A stretch of DNA of 25,292 nucleotides from JBBDYQ01 sp035553855 (GTDB lineage Bacteria > Actinomycetota > Thermoleophilia > Solirubrobacterales > Thermoleophilaceae): NCBI GenBank assembly GCA_035553855.1, contig DATMJO010000067.1, forward strand, positions 1 through 25,292, given 5' to 3'. Position 1 is the first letter of the stretch. Each line of letters starts with the position of its first letter. A program made the translations under genes and the position numbers. Below, one piece after another: positions 1 to 7,196 of the stretch. The notes under the pieces are model-generated. The model did not search any database, had not been told where the DNA came from, and saw only the letters and a program-made list of their open reading frames with translations.

Positions 1-1251
1 GCCCTCCTCGTCAGGCTCGCGGTGGTCGCCGGGACGCCGGACTTCGAGCCCGTCTTCGACGCTGCCGACTACTCGCGCCACGCCGAGTCGATCGCCGCCG
101 GCGACGGCTACCCGGGCTCCGTTGTCACCGCCTCCCAGGACGAGCCGAGCGCGTTCCGGCCCCCCGCCTTCCCCTACCTCCTCGGCGGCGTGTACGCGCT
201 CACGGGCTCGAGCTACACGGCTGCCCGCCTGCTCTGCGCGCTGCTCGGGGTCCTGACCGTGCTGCTTCTCTTCATGGTCGCCCGGCGGACGCTCGGCCCG
301 CGCGCCGCCCTCGTCGCGGGCGGCATCGGCGCGGTCTTCCCGCCGCTCGTCTTCCTGAGCGCGTCGCTGACGGTCGAGTCGCTCTTCACGCCGCTCGCGC
401 TCGGCGCCGTGCTCGTCCTGCTCCGCCACCGCGAGAGCGCGTCGGTGCGGAGCGCCGTGGCCGCGGGAGCGCTGATCGGCGCCGCGACGCTCGCCCGCTA
501 CAACGGGCTCGCCCTGCTGCTCCCCGCCGTGCTGGCCACGGGCCTGGGCGTGCCGCGGAGCATGAGGGTCCGCGCGGTCTCCGCAGCGATCGTGTGCGCG
601 GCGGCCCTGGCCGTGATCGCCCCGTGGGTGGTCCGCACCAGCACTGCGTTCGACTCCCCCACTCCGCTCGGCACCCAGGGCGGCTACGCGCTCGCCGGCG
701 TCTACAACAGCGTCGCCCGCTCCGATCCCGAGAACCCCGGCGCGTGGCGCCTGCCCAATGTGGCGCCCGAGCTGCGCGGCCTGTTCTCGGACCGCTCGAT
801 CGACGAACGCGAGCTCGACTCGGGGCTCCGGGAGGAGTCGCTCGAGCTGATGGGCGAGCACCCCGGCTATGTCGCGGAGGTGTTCGCGCGCAACTCGTGG
901 CGGCTCGCCAACCCGCGCGCCCACGCGGAGGAGACGAGCCTCTCCTACGACGGCATGGGGATCCCGTCCGGCTGGCGGCCGCTGCTCGACTGGTCGTGGT
1001 TCGCGCTCCTCGGGGCATCGCTCGCGGGGGCGGCGGCGATGGCGGCCGGAAGGGCGCGACGCCCGCCGCTCTTCATCTGGGCGGTGCCGGCCGTCGTTCT
1101 CGGCACGGTCGCCGCGGTGGCGGCGGAGCCGCGCTACCGGACCGCCGCCGATCCCTTCTTCGCGCTCGCCGCCGCCGCGCTCGTCAGCCGCGCGCCGACG
1201 CGTGATGGACCACGTGCCGGACCGACCAGCCCGCCCGCGCCCGCAGCTTGA
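1..1251 (+). CDS. GT39-type polytopic glycosyltransferase, 5' partial
   Basis: The reading frame is open from base 1, so the true start lies upstream; the GTG at 22 sits within a hydrophobic first segment and is probably internal. About 416 residues remain. The early FDAADY motif followed by a GDGYP-like segment resembles the first extracytoplasmic loop of ArnT/PMT (GT39) enzymes, which carry an acidic catalytic residue there. Several hydrophobic membrane segments rich in Leu, Ala and Val follow, with a soluble loop near residues 220-300. Enzymes of this family transfer a sugar from a polyprenyl-phosphate carrier on the outer face of the membrane. The 3' end overlaps the convergent methyltransferase by 68 bases. 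The substrate cannot be told from sequence. Confidence 0.8.
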   Translation, partial: ALLVRLAVVAGTPDFEPVFDAADYSRHAESIAAGDGYPGSVVTASQDEPSAFRPPAFPYLLGGVYALTGSSYTAARLLCALLGVLTVLLLFMVARRTLGPRAALVAGGIGAVFPPLVFLSASLTVESLFTPLALGAVLVLLRHRESASVRSAVAAGALIGAATLARYNGLALLLPAVLATGLGVPRSMRVRAVSAAIVCAAALAVIAPWVVRTSTAFDSPTPLGTQGGYALAGVYNSVARSDPENPGAWRLPNVAPELRGLFSDRSIDERELDSGLREESLELMGEHPGYVAEVFARNSWRLANPRAHAEETSLSYDGMGIPSGWRPLLDWSWFALLGASLAGAAAMAAGRARRPPLFIWAVPAVVLGTVAAVAAEPRYRTAADPFFALAAAALVSRAPTRDGPRAGPTSPPAPAA

Positions 1252-1900
1252 AGCGCCCGTGCTCGCGCACGCTGCCGAAGCCGGCGGTGATCAGCATCTG
1301 CTTCCACGCGCGCACGTTCGGCAGCCAGAAGACGATGTCGGACTCGCGCCAGGCGAGGTAGCGCGACGCGGCCATCGGCACGCGCGAGAGCCACGGGTCG
1401 TACTCCTCGGCCGAGACGAAGGTGCCGTGGCAGAGACCGCCGATCCGCTCGAGCGCCAGCACCTGATCGCGCAGGTGCATGATCACCGAGCCGCAGAAGA
1501 CGAGGTCGAAGGTGCCGAGGTCCTCGGGCAGCGCGTCGTAGATCGAGACGACGTGGCGCTCGACCTTCGAGCCGAGCAGCTCGCGGGCGATGCGGAAGCC
1601 CTCGCCGCGCCTGTGCTCGGAGAACGAGGCGGGGCGGCGGTTGTAGGGCCAGTCGAGCGCCGCCTCGTCGTCCAGGTCGATGGCGTGCACCTCGGCGGCG
1701 CCGCGGCGCTCCATCTCGAAGGCCCAGTAGCCGTCCCAGGTGCCCACGTCGAGGCAGCGCAGCCCGTCGAGGCGCTCGGGGATGCCGTAGCGGTCCACGA
1801 ACGGGCGGTGGTCGAACATGCCCTCGGTCGTATGGCCGGGCAGCTCGATCGTGTGGTACCAGCCGAGCGAGCGGGCGCGCTCGAGAAGCTCGCCGCTCAC
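1184..1900 (-). CDS. SAM-dependent methyltransferase, CmoB-like (DUF1698 style)
   Basis: Class I methyltransferase of about 238 residues. Motif I is LDVGTWDG (residues 50-57), with an acidic motif II in AIDLD about 20 residues later. The YHTIEL segment near residue 15 and the WDGYWAFE stretch resemble the CmoB/DUF1698 group, which includes tRNA wobble-uridine modifiers, but many homologues in sugar clusters are ordinary methyltransferases. I place the start at the GTG at 1900, which overlaps the upstream GT2 stop as GTGA, matching the 4-base overlaps used elsewhere in this window. A GTG four codons upstream (1912) is also possible. It is the last gene of a minus-strand run with a GT2 and other methyltransferases, so a role in modifying a surface glycan is the simplest inference. 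Confidence 0.85.
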   Translation of the reverse strand: MSGELLERARSLGWYHTIELPGHTTEGMFDHRPFVDRYGIPERLDGLRCLDVGTWDGYWAFEMERRGAAEVHAIDLDDEAALDWPYNRRPASFSEHRRGEGFRIARELLGSKVERHVVSIYDALPEDLGTFDLVFCGSVIMHLRDQVLALERIGGLCHGTFVSAEEYDPWLSRVPMAASRYLAWRESDIVFWLPNVRAWKQMLITAGFGSVREHGRFKLRARAGWSVRHVVHHASARG

Positions 1901-2586
1901 CGGACCCTGCACCTCGCCAGCGTGCGCAGGACCCGCATCCCGTCGTGGGAGGTGAGCTTCTTGCCCTCGGCGCGGGTGCGCGCGCGGTAGGTGACGGGCA
2001 CCTCGTAGATCCGCGCCCCGGAGCGCAACAGGCGCGCGGTGATCTCCGGCTCGATCGCGAAGCCGTCCTCGCGCAGGCGCAGCGAGCGGAAGAGCTCGGT
2101 GGGCATCAGCTTGTGGCAGGTCATGATGTCGGCGAGCCAGCAGTCGTAGAGCACGTTCGCGGCGAAGGTGACCGAGCGGTTCCCCACGACGTACCAGAAG
2201 CTGTAGGCGGAGTGGGACTGGAAGCCGCGCACGCCGTAGACGGCGTCGGCGTGCCCGTCGCGGATCGGGGCGATCAGGTCGGCGAGGCTTGCCGGGTCGT
2301 ACTCGAGGTCGGCGTCCATGATCGTGGTGAGGGAGCCCGTGGCCTCGGCGAGCGCCGTGCGGAGCGCCGCCCCCTTGCCGCGGTTCGCGGGGTGCTCCAG
2401 GAGTTTCAGGTTGTCCGGCCAGTCACCCTGTCGCAGGATCTCCCGGGTGCCGTCGGTAGAGCCATCGTCCACCACCACGAGCTCGACGCCGTCCACGGGC
2501 AACTCGGCCGCGAGCGTCTCGGCGATCGCCTGCTCGACGGTGGCGCGCTCGTTGAAGACGGGCATGAGGATGGTCAGCTCGGGCAT
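1897..2586 (-). CDS. GT2 glycosyltransferase, DPM1/polyprenyl-phosphate hexosyltransferase-like
   Basis: A 229-residue GT-A fold glycosyltransferase. It opens with the strand TILMPVFNE (residues 4-12), then VVVDDGSTDGT (37-47), which binds the nucleotide sugar, and DADLEYD (91-97), which contains the metal-binding DxD-like motif. There are no C-terminal membrane helices, so it resembles soluble DPM1-type enzymes that load a sugar onto a polyprenyl phosphate. The ATG at 2586 puts the family's first beta strand at the N-terminus; the open frame continues 51 codons upstream but that part is Arg/Pro-rich and overlaps the preceding gene. Only 2 bases separate it from the upstream double methyltransferase. 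A paralogue lies at 12055. Its product could feed the GT39 or GT87-like enzymes, which is inference. Confidence 0.9.
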   Translation of the reverse strand: MPELTILMPVFNERATVEQAIAETLAAELPVDGVELVVVDDGSTDGTREILRQGDWPDNLKLLEHPANRGKGAALRTALAEATGSLTTIMDADLEYDPASLADLIAPIRDGHADAVYGVRGFQSHSAYSFWYVVGNRSVTFAANVLYDCWLADIMTCHKLMPTELFRSLRLREDGFAIEPEITARLLRSGARIYEVPVTYRARTRAEGKKLTSHDGMRVLRTLARCRVR

Positions 2587-2588
2587 GG

Positions 2589-4205
2589 TCAGGCGGGCTT
2601 CTCGGCGTGGCAGATCAGGCTGAGGCCGTGGCGGGGGCGGAGCCTCCGCTCGAGCGGCCTCCAGGCTCGGGCGCCGAGATCGTAGGCGGCGAGCGGGACG
2701 GCGCCGATCCCGGAGCGCCCGGTGCGGTTCGAGAGCCACCAGCCGGGAACGCCGAGCAGGTTGAACGGGCGCAGGTCGCGAACCTCCAGGCCGGCGCCGG
2801 CGACGACCGCCGCGAGCCGCTCGCGGTCGTAGCGGCGGTGATGGCCGTAGGACACGTCAAGCGAGCCGAAGAGGCGAGGCCCCGCCGGGACGAGCAGCGC
2901 GAGCGTGCCGCCGGGGGCGAGCGCGCGCGCCATCGCCGCGACGGCCTCCGCCTCGCGCTCCACGTGCTCGAGCACGTTCTGGCAGACCACGAGGTCGAAT
3001 GCGCCCTCGGCGAGCGCGGGCGCGTCGGGGAGGGCGTCGGCCGAGATCTCGACGCGCGGGTCGTGCCCGAGGCGCGCGCGCAGCTCGGCCTCGCAGCCGG
3101 GCTCGGGCTCGAGCAGCACGAGCCGCTCGGGACCCGCGGCGAGGATGCGCTCGCTGAAGGTGCCGATCCCCGCCCCCACCTCGGCCACCCGGCGGGCGCC
3201 GCGGGCGAGCGGCCCCGCGGCGAGCTCGGAGAACATCCAGTCGCCAAGCGTCCCCGCCCGCCCGAGCAGGCGAAGGTCGCGCAGCACGTTCTCGGCGCCG
3301 GCGGCGGGGCCGTCCGAGCGGCGGAAGTAGGCGCAGTACTTCATCTTCGGGTCCACGTGGACGTGGCGCGCGCCGAGTGCGCTCGAGCGCAGCCGCCGCT
3401 CCGCCGCGGCGGAGGCGCCCGGGTGGAGCGGCGAGGCGTCGGCGGCGAGCGTGGCGAGCGAGGTGCGCTTGCCGACCGAATGGCGGCCCTCCGGCCGCAG
3501 CCCGGCCCCCGCGGCGACCGCCTCCAGGCCGCGCCTCGACAGGAGCACGAGGTGCTCGCCCGCGCGCTGGACCTCGGGCCAGCGGCGACCCATCAGGCGG
3601 CTCGCCGGAGCGGAGGCGTCCGGGGTGAGGACGGCCAGGACGCCGCCCGGGCGCAGCAGCGAGGACGCCCGGGCGACGAGGCCCGCGGGGTCCTCGACGT
3701 GCTCGAGGACGTCCATCATCGTGACCGCGTCGTAGGCGCCCTCCTCGAAGCCCGCCTCCTCCAGCGAGCCGACGCGCACCTCGACGCCCTCCTCGTCCCG
3801 GGCGTAGGCGGCCGCCCAGGGGTTCACGTCGACACCCGCGGCGTCCCAGCCGCGATCGCGGGCGGCGGCGACGAGGAATCCCGGCCCCGCGCCCACGTCC
3901 ACTAGGCGGCGCGCTCCCCCGGGGCCGAGCAGGTCCTCTATGCGCGCGAGCGTCCCGTGGAACTTCGCCTTGATCTCGACGCGGTCGGCGAGGTAGTCCT
4001 TGTAGCCGTGGAAGCCGCCTGAGCCGAACTCGGGGTTCTGGAAGTAGTCGCCCTGCTCGTAGATCTCCGAGGCGTGGACCCGGTCGGCCGCCGGAAGGTA
4101 GAGGCTGCCGCAGCCGCGGCAGCGCAGGAAGCGCCGCTCCCCCACCCGCGGGCCGGGCCGCGCCGCATCCTCGGCGCCGCAGGCCGGGCAGGCCTCAGGC
4201 TTCAC
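2589..4205 (-). CDS. Zinc-ribbon plus tandem double SAM methyltransferase
   Basis: A 538-residue protein with three modules. Residues 1-35 form a zinc ribbon with Cys6, Cys9, Cys29 and Cys32 (CPACG and CRGCG). Residues about 60-260 are a class I methyltransferase with motif I VDVGAGPG (102-109) and LEHVEDP (168-174). Residues about 335-500 are a second methyltransferase with EVGAGIG (342-348), LEHV (412-415) and GHHRRYD (454-460). The two domains look related but diverged, and both keep a glycine-rich SAM loop. I choose the GTG at 4205 because it lies directly before the zinc ribbon and overlaps the preceding stop by 11 bases. The open frame further upstream is antisense-like low-complexity sequence. 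Sugar C- or O-methylation of a surface glycan is plausible, but the substrate is unknown. Confidence 0.85.
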   Translation of the reverse strand: MKPEACPACGAEDAARPGPRVGERRFLRCRGCGSLYLPAADRVHASEIYEQGDYFQNPEFGSGGFHGYKDYLADRVEIKAKFHGTLARIEDLLGPGGARRLVDVGAGPGFLVAAARDRGWDAAGVDVNPWAAAYARDEEGVEVRVGSLEEAGFEEGAYDAVTMMDVLEHVEDPAGLVARASSLLRPGGVLAVLTPDASAPASRLMGRRWPEVQRAGEHLVLLSRRGLEAVAAGAGLRPEGRHSVGKRTSLATLAADASPLHPGASAAAERRLRSSALGARHVHVDPKMKYCAYFRRSDGPAAGAENVLRDLRLLGRAGTLGDWMFSELAAGPLARGARRVAEVGAGIGTFSERILAAGPERLVLLEPEPGCEAELRARLGHDPRVEISADALPDAPALAEGAFDLVVCQNVLEHVEREAEAVAAMARALAPGGTLALLVPAGPRLFGSLDVSYGHHRRYDRERLAAVVAGAGLEVRDLRPFNLLGVPGWWLSNRTGRSGIGAVPLAAYDLGARAWRPLERRLRPRHGLSLICHAEKPA

Positions 4206-4908
4206 GGCGGCGCAGGAGGACGAGGCAGAACTGGGTGCCCTCGCCCTCGACCCGCTCGACGTCGGTGCCGCCGGCGGCGGCGGCCGTCCTGAGCTCGCCG
4301 AGGTCGACGGCGCTCCCGAGCCACTCCGGCCGGGACTGGCCGCGCGGGGCGCGCCCGAGGAGCGCGGCGAGGCGATCTCGGAGCCCGATCCGGGGGCGGT
4401 GGACGTCGGGGTCGTTCGAGACCTGGAAGGCAGCGAACCCGCCGGGGCGCAGGACGCGGCCGATCTCCCGGACGTAGCCGAGCGTGACCTGCGGGTCGGG
4501 GATGTGCTGGAAGACCACATGCGACACAACGGCATCCGCGCTCGCGTCCTCGATCCCCGCAAGCGATCGCCCGTCACCGTGGACCCATTCGACGCTCTCC
4601 AGAGCGGGGTTGTGCTCGCGCGCGAGCGCGAGCATCCGCTCGGAGACGTCGAGGGCCCGCACGCTGCGGGCGCGAGCGGCGATCGCGCGGGTCATGCGCC
4701 CGACGCCACAGCCGACCTCGACCACGTCGTGGGCGGGGTCGAGCTCGACGCCGAGAATCGAGAGCAGCGCGTCGAGGCCCTCCTCGCCGGAGGCCCAGAA
4801 GGCCGCCTCGTCGGTCCCGCGGTAGGCCTGGCGGTCGTCCACGAAGAAGAACGCGTCCTCTCCGGCCCGCTCGTCCCAGAAGCGTCGCATGCGCTCGGCG
4901 CCCGTCAT
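4195..4908 (-). CDS. Class I SAM-dependent methyltransferase
   Basis: A 237-residue Methyltransf_11/25-type protein. Motif I is VEVGCGVG (63-70), followed by an acidic residue in ALDVSE about 20 residues on, and post-motif HVVFQHIPDP in the middle. The N-terminal FWDERA sequence is typical of small-molecule methyltransferases encoded in polysaccharide clusters. The first ATG (4908) is used here; a second Met six codons on (4890) is an alternative. It follows the cysO-like gene by 40 bases and overlaps the zinc-ribbon double methyltransferase by 11 bases, so the minus-strand genes from 5224 down to 1184 are probably co-transcribed. The substrate cannot be predicted. Confidence 0.85.
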   Translation of the reverse strand: MTGAERMRRFWDERAGEDAFFFVDDRQAYRGTDEAAFWASGEEGLDALLSILGVELDPAHDVVEVGCGVGRMTRAIAARARSVRALDVSERMLALAREHNPALESVEWVHGDGRSLAGIEDASADAVVSHVVFQHIPDPQVTLGYVREIGRVLRPGGFAAFQVSNDPDVHRPRIGLRDRLAALLGRAPRGQSRPEWLGSAVDLGELRTAAAAGGTDVERVEGEGTQFCLVLLRRREA

Positions 4909-4948
4909 GCCCGGGAGGGTAGGCCCCGGACCGGCCCGACAGCCGGGC

Positions 4949-5224
4949 TCAGCCGCCGGCTACGGCCGGGAGGATCGTGACCTCGTCGCCGTCCTCGACG
5001 GAGGTCTCGAGGCCGTCGAGGAAGCGGATGTCCTCGCCCTGCACGTAGACGTTCACGAAACGGCGCAAATCGCCGTCGTCGGAGATCCGCTCGCGCAGCC
5101 CTTCGTAGCGCTCGTACAGGCCGTCGAGGACCTCACCGACGGTGGTGGCCTCGTCGACCTGGGCCTCGGTGTCGCCGCCCGTGACGGCGCGGAGCTGGGT
5201 GGGGATCTTCACGGTGATGGCCAT
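4949..5224 (-). CDS. cysO: CysO-like ubiquitin-fold sulfur carrier (MoaD/ThiS family)
   Basis: A 91-residue beta-grasp protein that starts AITVKIPTQLR and ends ILPAVAGG. The C-terminal Gly-Gly is the site that an E1-like enzyme adenylates and converts to a thiocarboxylate. The pattern (KIPT at the start, a TGG turn, RRFVNVYV in the middle, GDEVTILPAVAGG at the end) matches my memory of mycobacterial CysO rather than MoaD of molybdopterin synthase. CysO delivers sulfide to O-phosphoserine through CysM and is trimmed by the Mec protease. Neither cysM, mec nor an E1 gene is in this window. It heads the minus-strand run with methyltransferases and lies 2 kb from a threonine-synthase-like PLP enzyme, so it may donate sulfur for homocysteine. 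The mRNA looks leaderless or nearly so. Confidence 0.85.
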   Translation of the reverse strand: MAITVKIPTQLRAVTGGDTEAQVDEATTVGEVLDGLYERYEGLRERISDDGDLRRFVNVYVQGEDIRFLDGLETSVEDGDEVTILPAVAGG

Positions 5225-5253
5225 CGGGTCGCGGAGTGTAATGCTGCGCCCCG
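5225..5253. promoter_or_regulatory. Short divergent promoter region, cysO-like / LCMT-like genes
   Basis: Only 29 bases separate the two divergent start codons. On the minus strand TACACT (5240 to 5235) fits a TAnnnT -10 box and would place the transcript start within a few bases of the cysO ATG, suggesting a leaderless message. No clear -35 and no Shine-Dalgarno sequence is visible for either gene. For the plus-strand gene I see no convincing -10. This is a weak prediction. Confidence 0.3.
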
Positions 5254-6114
5254 ATGATCGTCCGGCGAAGCCCCGACGCGATCAGCCCGACGGCCCACTA
5301 CACGGCCGAGGTATGGGCGCGGCACGGCCTCTCCCACCCCGCGCTCACGACCGCCGCGGGTCGCGTCCTCCACGCGGCCTCGCGCGTGCCGATGTCCGCG
5401 TCCTCCGCGGCGGGAGGCCCGACGCTCGAGTCGTTCCTGCTGGCCCGCCACCGGCTGATCGATCATCTGCTCGAGCGGGAGATCGCCGCGGGGCGCGTCT
5501 CGCAGGTGCTGGAGGTGGCCTGCGGGCTCTCGCCGCGGGGATGGCGCTTCGCCCGCCGCCACGGCGACGCGATCGACTACGTCGAGGCGGATCTGCCCGC
5601 GATGGCCGCGCGGAAGCGCGAGGCACTGGCCGCGGCCGGGACGCTCGGGGAGCGCCACCGGGTGGTCGACATCGACGCGCTGCGGGACGAAGGGCCGCTG
5701 TCGCTCGCGGCCGTGGCGACGGGCCTCGACCCCGGGCGCGGCGTGTGCGTGATCACCGAGGGCCTCCTGAACTACCTCGACCGCGACGCCGTGGAGGGCC
5801 TCTGGGCGCGGACCGCGACCGCGCTCGCGCGCTTTCCGCACGGCCTGTACCTGTCGGACCTGCACCTCGCCCGCGAGAACACCGGCCCGCTCGCCGCCGG
5901 CTTCGTGCGGGCGCTTTCGGTGTTCGTGCGCGGCCGCGTCCATCTCCACTTCGGCGACGCCGCGGAGGCCCGCCTCGCGCTGGAGCGGGCGGGGTTCGCC
6001 GACGCGCGGCTCCACCGTCCGCCCGACTTCGCGGGCGAGATCGAGGTCGAGGGACGCGGCGCGGAGGTCGTGCGCTTGATCGAGGCGTGGACAACGGGGT
6101 CAGACCCCCTTTAG
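5254..6114 (+). CDS. LCMT/PPM1-type SAM-dependent O-methyltransferase
   Basis: A 286-residue member of the leucine-carboxyl-methyltransferase-like family (PF04072). Visible hallmarks are AHYTAEVW (14-21), the SAM loop EVACGLSPRG (87-96), the acidic EADLP (111-115) and ITEGLLNYL in the second half. Bacterial members methylate carboxyl or hydroxyl groups of small molecules and sometimes polyketides. The gene stands alone on the plus strand between minus-strand genes. Its last residues, GSDPL, and its TAG stop are encoded by the first copy of the repeat array that begins at 6096; other copies have G where this one has T, so only this copy gives a stop there. The original C-terminus was therefore probably replaced when the repeats arrived. 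Its substrate is unknown. Confidence 0.85.
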   Translation: MIVRRSPDAISPTAHYTAEVWARHGLSHPALTTAAGRVLHAASRVPMSASSAAGGPTLESFLLARHRLIDHLLEREIAAGRVSQVLEVACGLSPRGWRFARRHGDAIDYVEADLPAMAARKREALAAAGTLGERHRVVDIDALRDEGPLSLAAVATGLDPGRGVCVITEGLLNYLDRDAVEGLWARTATALARFPHGLYLSDLHLARENTGPLAAGFVRALSVFVRGRVHLHFGDAAEARLALERAGFADARLHRPPDFAGEIEVEGRGAEVVRLIEAWTTGSDPL

Positions 6115-6310
6115 GGAGGTCGAGGCTTGAGGGGTCAGACCCCCTTGAGGGAGGTCGAGGGTTCCGCCGGCGAGACTGAAGGGGTCAGACCCCCTTGAGA
6201 GAGGTTGAGGGTTCTGCCGGCGAGACTGAAGGGGTCAGACCCCCTTGAGGGAGGTCGAGGCTTGAGGGGTCAGACCCCCCTGAGGGAGGTCGAGAGTTCG
6301 CCGGCGAGGC
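6096..6310. repeat. Five-copy palindromic repeat array with alternating short and long linkers
   Basis: A 30-base unit beginning with the dyad GGGGTCAGACCCC occurs at 6096, 6131, 6181, 6231 and 6266. Copies 2 and 4 are identical. Copy 1 differs by one base (G to T at unit position 17), copy 3 by two and copy 5 by two. Linkers are CTTGA after copies 1 and 4, and a 20-base linker containing GCCGGCGAGACTGAA after copies 2 and 3. A degenerate long linker follows copy 5. The order is thus R-s-R-L, R-L, R-s-R-L'. Each unit contains two dyads, GGGGTC-A-GACCCC and CCC-TTGA-GGG. The array lies between the 3' ends of two convergent genes, a usual place for REP-type elements. It may act as a bidirectional terminator or protein-binding site, which is inference. 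Confidence 0.95.
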
Positions 6311-6323
6311 GGATCACGTCGGC

Positions 6324-6752
6324 TCAGCCTTCCGGTCCGAGCCCGGCCGCGTGAAACGCCTCCTCCCGGCCCGGAAAGTAGGCCGCGTGCACGACGCGCC
6401 CGTTCTGGAACGTCCACAGCCACGCCGCGTCCTGCTCGATCCCCACGCCGCTCCCCTTGCCGACGTCGCGCTGGCGCCACCACGTGACCACCTGGTTCCC
6501 GTGCGCGCGGAAGTGCGGGCCGGCGATCACCTCGATCCGCTCCCACGCCGCAAGCCAGGAGCGCCAGAACGCGCGCACCTCGTCGTGTCCCAGATGCACC
6601 CGCCGCAGCTCGGGCGCGCCGAGCGCGCGGGTGTCCCAGGAGACCTGCTCGTCGAGGATGAGGAAGGTCTCGGCGCTCTCGCGCCGCATGAACTCGTCGA
6701 ACATGACGCGCGCAGCGCGGACGTTGTCCTCCGGCGGCGGGGGCGATCTCAC
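6324..6752 (-). CDS. SnoaL/NTF2-like domain protein, second of a tandem pair
   Basis: A 142-residue single-domain protein of the NTF2/SnoaL superfamily. The GTG start at 6752 overlaps the stop of the preceding paralogue as GTGA. Shared features are MFDEF and SAETF near the start, a central HDEVRAFWRSW helix, then GNQVVTWW and GKGSG strands, and a final strand ending GRVVHAAYF. SnoaL-like proteins form a cone-shaped pocket and act either as small-molecule isomerases, hydrolases or binding proteins; this family does not predict the ligand. It aligns along its whole length with the gene at 6749-7171, roughly half identical by eye. It is the last gene before the repeat array. The pair probably arose by tandem duplication. 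Confidence 0.8.
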   Translation of the reverse strand: MRSPPPPEDNVRAARVMFDEFMRRESAETFLILDEQVSWDTRALGAPELRRVHLGHDEVRAFWRSWLAAWERIEVIAGPHFRAHGNQVVTWWRQRDVGKGSGVGIEQDAAWLWTFQNGRVVHAAYFPGREEAFHAAGLGPEG

Positions 6753-7171
6753 GGCGCGGGCTCGATCCCGATGTCTCGGAAAGCGTCGTCGTGCGACAGA
6801 TAGATCGCCACATGCACGATGCGATCGCCGAGGAAGGTGAAGATCGAGGCCGCCTCCTGGCGCACCGGGACGCCGCTCCCCTTTCCCGTGAGGCGGGAGA
6901 CCCACCACGTCACCACCTGGTTGCCGCTGGCGCAGTACCGTGGCTCCTCGACGAAGAACCCCTCGATCGTCTCCCACGCCTCGAGCCAGGCGCGCCAGAA
7001 TGAGCGCACGCCGTCGTGGCCGTGGAACACGCGAGCCGAGTCGAGCGTCGGCAAGGCGCGCGCGTCCCACGTGACCTCGTTGTCGAGGACGCTGAACGTG
7101 AGCGCGCTCTCCGGACGCTCGAGCTCGTCGAACATCGCGCGCACCGCGGCCACCCTGTCGTCGGCAGTCAT
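6749..7171 (-). CDS. SnoaL/NTF2-like domain protein, first of a tandem pair
   Basis: A 140-residue NTF2/SnoaL-fold protein beginning MTADDRVAAVRAMFDE. The ATG at 7171 matches the start of its paralogue in alignment; the open frame upstream runs into the threonine-synthase-like gene. Key segments are SALTFSVLD, the helix HDGVRSFWRAWLEAWE, the strands GNQVVTWW and GKGSG, and a C-terminal strand DRIVHVAIY. It begins 25 bases after the threonine-synthase-like stop and overlaps the next paralogue by four bases, so all three are probably on the transcript controlled by the SAM riboswitch. No catalytic residue set can be named from the sequence, and a binding or enzymatic role in the same metabolic unit is only a guess. 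Confidence 0.8.
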   Translation of the reverse strand: MTADDRVAAVRAMFDELERPESALTFSVLDNEVTWDARALPTLDSARVFHGHDGVRSFWRAWLEAWETIEGFFVEEPRYCASGNQVVTWWVSRLTGKGSGVPVRQEAASIFTFLGDRIVHVAIYLSHDDAFRDIGIEPAP

Positions 7172-7196
7172 CGGACCGACTATCGCGCCTCCACGG

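Noticed and set aside
2589..4577. Longer 662-residue version of the double methyltransferase
   Set aside because: The extra 124 residues are Ser/Arg/Pro-rich and lie antiparallel-frame over the upstream methyltransferase; the zinc ribbon begins right after the GTG at 4205.
6096..6310. CRISPR-like array
   Set aside because: Spacers are only 5 or 20 bases and are themselves repeated, and no cas genes are present.
6749..7070. N-terminal extension of the second SnoaL-like gene
   Set aside because: The extension is an out-of-frame reading of the first paralogue; the GTGA overlap and alignment fix the start at 6752.
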